Source: Heliocidaris tuberculata (taxonomy: Eukaryota > Echinodermata > Echinoidea > Camarodonta > Echinometridae). Taken from it: DNA of 64,000 nucleotides. The translations under genes and the position numbers were made by a program. This document shows, piece by piece, positions 56,924 to 64,000 of the stretch (within the stretch, counting starts at the first letter, position 1; the number at the start of each line of letters is the position of its first letter). Where the stretch lies: positions 5,900,441 to 5,964,440 of the forward strand of contig CM046847.1 in assembly GCA_025618425.1 (NCBI GenBank), read 5' to 3'. Below the pieces are notes generated by a model. That model was not told the DNA's origin and ran no database searches. It saw only the letters and a list, made by a program, of their open reading frames with translations.

Positions 56924-57685
56924 GCCCGGGGGGGGGGGGCCACTCAGGTATATTGGTGTACACATGCGCGTCCAAAAAAACGCGTAAAAAGGGTTCTTTT
57001 TTTCATCCAGGACGCGTAACGCGCGTTACGTGTTAAGGGGTCCGAAAACGCCGATTTTCAACAAAAAGGGGGTGCTGAACGGAATGCTGCCAAACGCGTT
57101 TAGGGGGTCATTTTCATTCCGGCGGCAATGGTACGAACAAAACATTTTAGTCCGATTTTCAGGAACTTGAACGCCCTATGAACAGTTTTTCAAAAGTAAG
57201 CAAATGATGATCGTGTATTAAACCTAACGGAGTACACAGTTTGAAACCTGTCCTACATAACTGAAGTAAATAATAACACTTGTAATTTAACCAACAGCAG
57301 TTCCTATATGTGCAGTTTATTTTGTTTGCCTTGTGTGAAGAATTTATCCACCAAAGGTGAAGAATATTTCAGTTTGCAAAAGGTGATCTTGAATTCAAGT
57401 GGTGTATTTTTTATGTTGGTTAAGTTAATCTTGTTTAGGGAGTAATATTTAAGACAAACTTGTTTAGGGGGTAATATTTCAATCAAACCTGTTTAGGGGG
57501 GGGGGGTTAATTTTTATGAAAAAACACGCGAAATCCTCGTTAAGGGGTAATTTTTACGAAAAAAAGCACGCGAAATCCTTGTTAAGGGGTGTCTTTTCAC
57601 CAAAGTATGAAACTTGTTTAGGGGGCATTTTTTAAATCCATGGACACGCATGTGTACACCAATATACCTGAGTGGCCCCCCGGGC
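56924..57685. mobile_element. 762-bp DNA transposon with 5-bp target duplication, non-autonomous
   Basis: TGTAG flanks both sides (56919-56923 and 57686-57690). GCCCGGG with a G run, then GGCCACTCAGGTATATTGGT and GTACACATGCG, is inverted at the right end (CGCATGTGTACACC, AATATACCTGAGTGGCC, CCCGGGC). The interior has tandem GTTTAGGGGG(T/G)AATTTTT-like units (57430-57640). No transposase frame. Confidence 0.88.
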
Positions 57686-57889
57686 TGTAGGCCTACTGAG
57701 CAGATCTGCTGTATAGATTTGCACGAAAGCATCCACACAAAGAAAGGTTAAGCCTCACTTCTTTTCCAAAGGGGAACCGTCCCTAATAAAAATATGTGAA
57801 GTTGTGTATGTATACATGCACCTCCTCTTACTGCTGTAAAACACTCTGTACACACTTGAACATGTACAATATATGCAATCAAGAGAAGG

Positions 57890-58283
57890 AAAAGAGATAA
57901 AGTTGAGTTCTGGTCAAGAGATTGAATTGTGAAGAAAACTATCTCAAAGCAATTTGGAAAGGCTGATTATATAGCAAATAAGAATTGGTGTATGCTGTAA
58001 TGTTTGGGAATCACTAAAATGATAAGGAATTGACTCAATCCTGCCGAGAGTCACATGCACTGCACACAGAAATGTTTATATCAGACTACACACAAATGTT
58101 CAGCCCGAACATGTGAGCTGTTTCTAATTCTTTTCATATTTTGAATGTGAGGGCATTTGAAGAGCAATCCTTTTCAGGGGACATATCTACTATGATAATC
58201 TTCCAAATAAACATAAGAATATAAGAATGAGAAAGCTCACAAATTATTTTTTACCTTTCCCAGAACTCAAACTTTCTTTTAAC
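57890..58283 (+). mobile_element. 380-bp MITE, copy 2
   Basis: Same family and orientation as 38316-38695 (shared TGTATGCTGTAA, GAGAGTCACATGCACTGCAC, TGAATGTGAGGGCATTTGAA). Confidence 0.85.
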
Positions 58284-59823
58284 AACAAAAAGAACTCTTA
58301 CATGTTTGTGTAAGCACATGTACACTATAATTCTGCTGAGTGTCAGAAAGGCATTAATCAAGTCATACGGTTAATGCCTTTTTGGCTCTCGGCAGAGATA
58401 ATGCTCTTATAGGCAGTGCTAGGAGTTCAACTGTACTGTACACTTATTTGAGCTAGAATACGACACATATTTTTAAAAGAAAGCTTAAAGGGACATCATA
58501 TTTACAAATGCATTGTTTACTTGTGAAACACACACACACACACACAAATGTAAATCAGTCCCTTTCATTTGTGATATTCCTTCTCCTGTTTCTTTTTTTT
58601 CCCCTACAAAGGTGTTCTACATACATTTGTATTATGACTGCTTCATGTATTCATGTAAAATATACAAGGAAACAAACAGCACATTGCATTAATACAGGAT
58701 GGGAGAAATTAATCAAGTTCCTCAAATAGCACTGAGACTGATAATGCATTAATTTATAAGAACCATAGGTCTACATTGAATTCACCTTTAATTTATCAGC
58801 TGAAATGATTTGTACTGTGCATAATTATAATGTCTCTATGCACTTCCAAAACACTTTGGAAGTTGTTAACCTAGCTTTCCCAGTTCTAGCATTTCACTGA
58901 ATACATCTTGCCAGGTACTCACTTGGGTCAAGAGAGACAACTGTAGGCAAAATGCATTGAAATGCAAAGGCATCAGTCAGAGATTTGAACTCTTATAACC
59001 TTTTGATTATAAGTCACATGAATGAAGAACCAAATTAATAGTCAATCCAATCAAAGACCTTGAATTTTAAAATACATAACTGAAATTCAACAGTAAAGAG
59101 TATCGTTCACTGTACAATAATCAAGCAATCTGAAAATTAACATACAAATTTCAAGCAAAACATGTACATCGTGTTTTATATCACATGAATATATCTTAAA
59201 TTAAAAAATATCTTAAATCAATAAATTTCATTCATATGTGAAAGAGAAATTATGATTCCTTAAATTGCACAAAATAAAGATGAACATTGTACTAGTGTTA
59301 TGTACAGTATAAATGTTCATCATGAACTGTAGTGCCTAAGCAGATAGAAAAGTCAGAAATTACTCTGTCACTGAAACCGAATTAAGCTGCACAACTGGAC
59401 ATCTTTGCCCATTACTCAGTCAAATTTGTTAATTATTCTCCATGATTAGATGTGCACATATTCTGATGACTCATTGATTTCAAAACTAAGGGATTCTTAG
59501 TCAACAGTTGCTCAGGACTGTTCCATTTCAACCATAAATTTTTCAGCATTCCAGCCATGCACATGATTTATTCCCATTGTAACCAATTAATGTCCATGAT
59601 TATAGCATGAAAAATAATAGTAAACTGTATTAATCATTCCTTTCACCTGAATGCTTAGAATGCAATGTTTACTTGTGTAAGCTCCATATGACATAAAGTG
59701 CCAACTAAATAGTGCCATAAAATTTCGTCTTTGGATCCTCACGACAGATTTCACAATATAGAAACACCATTAGACCACAATAAATAGACTATAGAGATCA
59801 AGGATGAATGAAAATGAACACAT

Positions 59824-60196
59824 AGGCCCGAATTCACAAAGGTGGTAATAGATTTGTACCATGGTTTATGCAGATTTTGTGGTATACATGTAAGTGCGCT
59901 TGATTTCGTGCGTACACTTAGAAAGATCCAATCATGAAAGCGTGTGATTAGCAAAGTGCGCAAAATTTACGCTAGTTGCCATGGTTTATGTAAATTTACG
60001 CACAGTTTATATCATTTAATTTACATAATCCATGGTCTAAACCATGGCAACTAGCGTGAAATTTGCGCACTTTGCTAATCACGCGCATTCATTATTGGAT
60101 CTTTCTAAGTGTACGTGCGAAATCAAGCGCACTTATACCTCAAAATCTGCATAAACCATGGTACAAATCTATTACCACCTTTGTGAATTTGGGCCT
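59824..60196. mobile_element. 373-bp almost perfect palindrome (foldback)
   Basis: AGGCCCGAATTCACAAAGGT to the centre near 60010 is mirrored by ACCTTTGTGAATTTGGGCCT at the right end; arms of about 180 bases differ at few positions, for example ATACATGTAAGTGCGC against GCGCACTTATACC. Confidence 0.92.
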
Positions 60197-63100
60197 TAAG
60201 GTTACATAAAAGCACAACTTGAATGGAATCCTAAAATACAAAGATTTTATTTTCTTTCACCAGCACACACATAATACATGTTGTTTACAAAGTAAATGCT
60301 GATCGTTATGATTGGAAACACTGACTACATTCTGTCGTTCAAAGTGCAATGGTTCGAATTCTAACAAGTATTCAATGCAGTTTTTTTTTCTGGTAGGGGT
60401 TAACATAGGTTGCCCTGGATTCCATAACATTAGAGATATCATGTATTTTTGAAATATTTTTATGTTCCATTACAAATATACATAGTTTGTTTTGTTAACA
60501 TCCACGTTCTATGTCATGTTGTTTTGCATTTGAAGATTATCTATTTTATCAAAATTTCATTGAGCTTTTGCTCTGGACTGCTCATGTTTTCATCTTCCTG
60601 ATGGTTCCATCAGGCCTGCATGTATAGAATCATTTTTGACAAAAAAGGAGTACAGTAAACAGCATTTTTGGCCAGATGTTACATGTGACACTGCATCTCC
60701 CAAGTTCACAAGTTTGTACAGAAAAGTCACAACATGTTGCCATGGCAATACCCCGTAGGTTAGGGTACGCAGAGTTTTTTTGCATGTGCAATTTTCAAAG
60801 CAACATGTATTACAGAGAGATACTGTCATATTAGTTAGCACATACATGTAAGTACTTCACATTGAGTTGATACATGTAGCATAAACCATAAATAATTAAG
60901 TAGAGTAGCAGACCTACATCACTTAACTGAAATGAGCTGATTGCCATATGTACATGTACGATGCAGTCCAAACAAGAATCAAATGAAAGCCCACAAAATG
61001 AAAATATATCTCACAATTACAATCATTATATTAAGAGAACCATTTTGGTGGCCTTTTCTGTTGTACTTGATATTGTTACTATAAAAGAAATACATGTACT
61101 TGTACATTTAGGGGAAATGTGAAGATTCGTGCATGTACTTTCTGAGGACTAAAATCTATACATTAATTATATTTGAATTTTTCAAGATAACTGAAATATA
61201 ACACCGAAATGTGTATTTCTCCTTGTTTTGCATATTTTTTATATGATCACTGCAAGGTTTAGACTGACATTTATCAACTCAAATCCACCCAAAATCTGGA
61301 CAATAAATATATATAACTATTTTTGCACGTCACTGGTTTGGATAAAAGTTCCCATGTATTTCCATTACCACAACTCATCTTAACCTTCAACCTCCATAGA
61401 GAGAGAGAGAGCCTGATTTAAAAAAAAAAGAAGGAATTCTGATTTTTCAATGTCTAAATAATATGAGATGAGTTCTGGACAGTTGCTTATCTTTGAGTAC
61501 CGCAAGGAAGAAAAGCCGCAGTTTTTCAGCGCCACCTTTTGCGACGCATAGATGCAGAAAAGCATCAGCATGTCAATGATGATCTTTAAATAATTGGAAT
61601 TCCATCAATATGCAAATTACAACACTGAATCAACTTAAAGTATTCAAATAGGCCTACACATGTACAGCAAAATGTAGTGTGAGAGTCAACACCTGATGCT
61701 TTTGTTATTTACCTTATTAGTTATTACCCAAAGCCAATTGCATAAGAATGACACAGATCACATGATAGGCAAGATAAGATAAAACTGCCAGGTATTGTAT
61801 GTACATTAGAGCCTGCCTAAGGTTGTTGACATAAGATGCAATGCAATGGCATAGTACGCACTATTCTATACATAGAAGATACAATAGACTGTTAATGCAA
61901 ATGCATGTGGACTTGTGTACATGTGAATCTTCAGCAGATGTCCATCCCGGCACTCATACCATTACATCTTGCTTTTGTCTAACACACTTCACAACAACAT
62001 GTGTGGCCTGGTAACTTCAAGCCTGACTACGCATATATCAAGTCTCAGTGCTGCAATCCTCCTATGTTACTTCATGTTAAAAAGGAAATATCTGGTTTTA
62101 TCTCCTCCTAGAAAACATTAACCTGTATAAGAATTTTAAAGGAGTATGCTGTATTTTTGATGAATGGTATCAATTCCTATAGCATTCAGAATTTATTACT
62201 TGAGCTGGATAGATATAAATCAAATCAGTATGTTTTGATAAAGTTACTTGGATGACAAGCACTGCAACATATTGTTTTATATTTTGTATGTAAATGTAAT
62301 TTATACATTTTAAATTCAATGCTGAGTTGGTGACCCAGGGCATAACATTCTAAAAACTTTGTATATTGTGGAAAAGACATCATGTACATATACTGACATA
62401 ATAATATAAATATTATAATCAATCTCATAATGCTTACTGATGCATGAGTGCATTCAAAATAAGGCAAAGGGCATATAGTTGTTTAATTGCTTATGGTAGT
62501 ATAATACACACTTTGTAACATGATTTCATGAGTCTTGGGTATACATGCTCTACAGAAAATATGAGATTGTGAAATACTGATGAATAAACAACGTGTAATG
62601 TGCTAAATTATTCTAAATTCAAATTAATATCATTGAATGTACAATATCATACATGAAATGAATAAATATTTGCTCCATAACATTGGTAATTTTGAAGGTG
62701 AACAGGTTTGCAGTACTCACATGGTCATGTACCCATTTTGATAATGTCTGTTTTGTTTTCTGTGACAAATATTGCACTCAGGTCATACTGGCTACTACCA
62801 GATGTTCACAATCATAGTATGTGCAATAAGTACATGCATCCTTAGAATTCCACTCAAAATGTCATTATTTATAATAATTTGATAATTTCATACAATGTTA
62901 AAGTGATTAAATTGCATTATCGGAAGTAAAGTATTACGATTAACATTCAAGCATGCAGTGATCATGTTTTCAAAGAAAAGTGTAACATATATTCTTCTTT
63001 GTGGTTCTTCTACATGTGTAATACATACCTGTATATTGTACATGTATGTAGATATACAATTGACATGCCCAAGTTATAACACTTGCTACCCGACTAACCA

Positions 63101-64000
63101 AGTGGAGAAATTATGAATTCTGATATCCATTTAATAACTGTATTTCAGGTTATGCCTCTACAGGTATACTGGTAGTCAAATGAAGACCAGATGAAAGGCA
63201 TATCATGCATATGAAAGGGCAAACAAATGAACAAAATCTCGCACATATTCTACCATAATCCTTGTCCAATCCTCATTGGTACATGCACATAGATCTATCA
63301 AATGATGTTTTAGGATTATAAAAAACACACCATTCAAGTACATAAAATGTGTTCAGTTGTCACTGAAATTTACTTGATAGAAAAACAAACACTAAAATAG
63401 TTGCAAGCAAAACAACTGCCTGATACTTTCATGTAAAGTGTTAAATTTGTAGGCCTAAAATTTACATGCATGTCTTGTTTTTATAGACTACTATGTAGAA
63501 AAAGCACATAAATGAAATATATTAATTCCCAGTTTGTTTGGTGCTGCTTTAAGTACTTATAACAAGTTTGGAATAATTTTTTTTTTTGCATCATATATGA
63601 CTGTAGAGCCTTATTTTGAACACTACATGTATGAGTCAGAGAACTTTGTAATGTTTACATTTATGCTCATGCTCATCTCATGTTTGTCCATTACATTTTT
63701 CACCTGCCAGTCACCCTCCATACCATCTCCATCCACACCACCTGTTCATTGTACATTTCATCCCATTGTCATGTTCCCTGCATACACTCTATGTGCAGTC
63801 ATGGTCATTGCTAAACACATTATATAATGTTATCACTTTCTTACTTAGCTACACACACCCCTGATGTTCATCTTTGTTCACCCCTCTCATAACTTTTATT
63901 TCTGATTGGTCAGTTATTTAGTTGAGACTTTTATGATTGGTCATTGTGATTCTGAATATTAATTTTTGTGGAGAAACAAGGAAAGAATAAAGCGGAACAA

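Larger units (their letters stand above)
54118..64000 (+). other. 3' UTR and/or intergenic DNA
   Basis: No frame with coding character in about 9.9 kb. Apart from the four insertions listed (54408, 56924, 57890, 59824) and AT runs, it is unique AT-rich sequence with many ACATGTA palindromes and several AATAAA strings. Where the gene's transcript ends cannot be told from sequence. Confidence 0.6.

Overview
The window is AT-rich, repeat-dense genomic DNA from an animal. Coding sequence sits in short exons with GT-AG borders, separated by introns of up to about 8 kb. Many small inverted-repeat transposons, tandem satellites, the recurring ACATGTACATGTA string and simple repeats suit an invertebrate deuterostome, most likely a sea urchin or another echinoderm. 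That placement is inferred from style and was not searched. A run of exactly 500 N (51474-51973) marks an assembly gap.

One gene is recognisable, on the + strand: an SH3BP2 (3BP2)-like adaptor. Its parts in order are an acidic or basic N-terminus, a PH domain (exons at 34319, 35191 and 43250), a long disordered middle with tyrosine, serine-rich and proline-rich motifs (exons at 43608, 44750, 47019, 48478, 49558, 50041 and 50941), and the C-terminal end of an SH2 domain in the last exon (53951-54117). The front of the SH2 domain is missing. Exon phases show that at least one exon is absent between 51026 and 53951, and the N gap lies there.

Three things about this gene stand out. (1) Three candidate first coding exons (ending at 16446, 20942 and 31213) all stop in phase 1 and all join in frame to the PH exon at 34319. 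(2) The 5' part of that PH exon, with its intron border, has been tandemly triplicated; the two upstream copies are broken, one by a stop codon and one by a 993-bp foldback element. The start of the exon at 48478 also has an upstream look-alike at 48199. (3) A sequence RRGPEG followed by NSFR, built across the 48703/49558 splice junction, matches the tankyrase-binding motif that is mutated in human cherubism.

Layout: 1-15.6 kb is intergenic or far-upstream DNA filled with satellites and transposons; 15.6-31.2 kb holds the candidate 5' exons; 32.5-34.3 kb is the triplicated PH-exon region; 34.3-51.0 kb is the body of the gene; 51.0-53.9 kb is the gap and repeats; 54.1-64 kb is non-coding (3' UTR and/or intergenic). 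Apart from this gene, I could not assign any reading frame in the window to a protein family.
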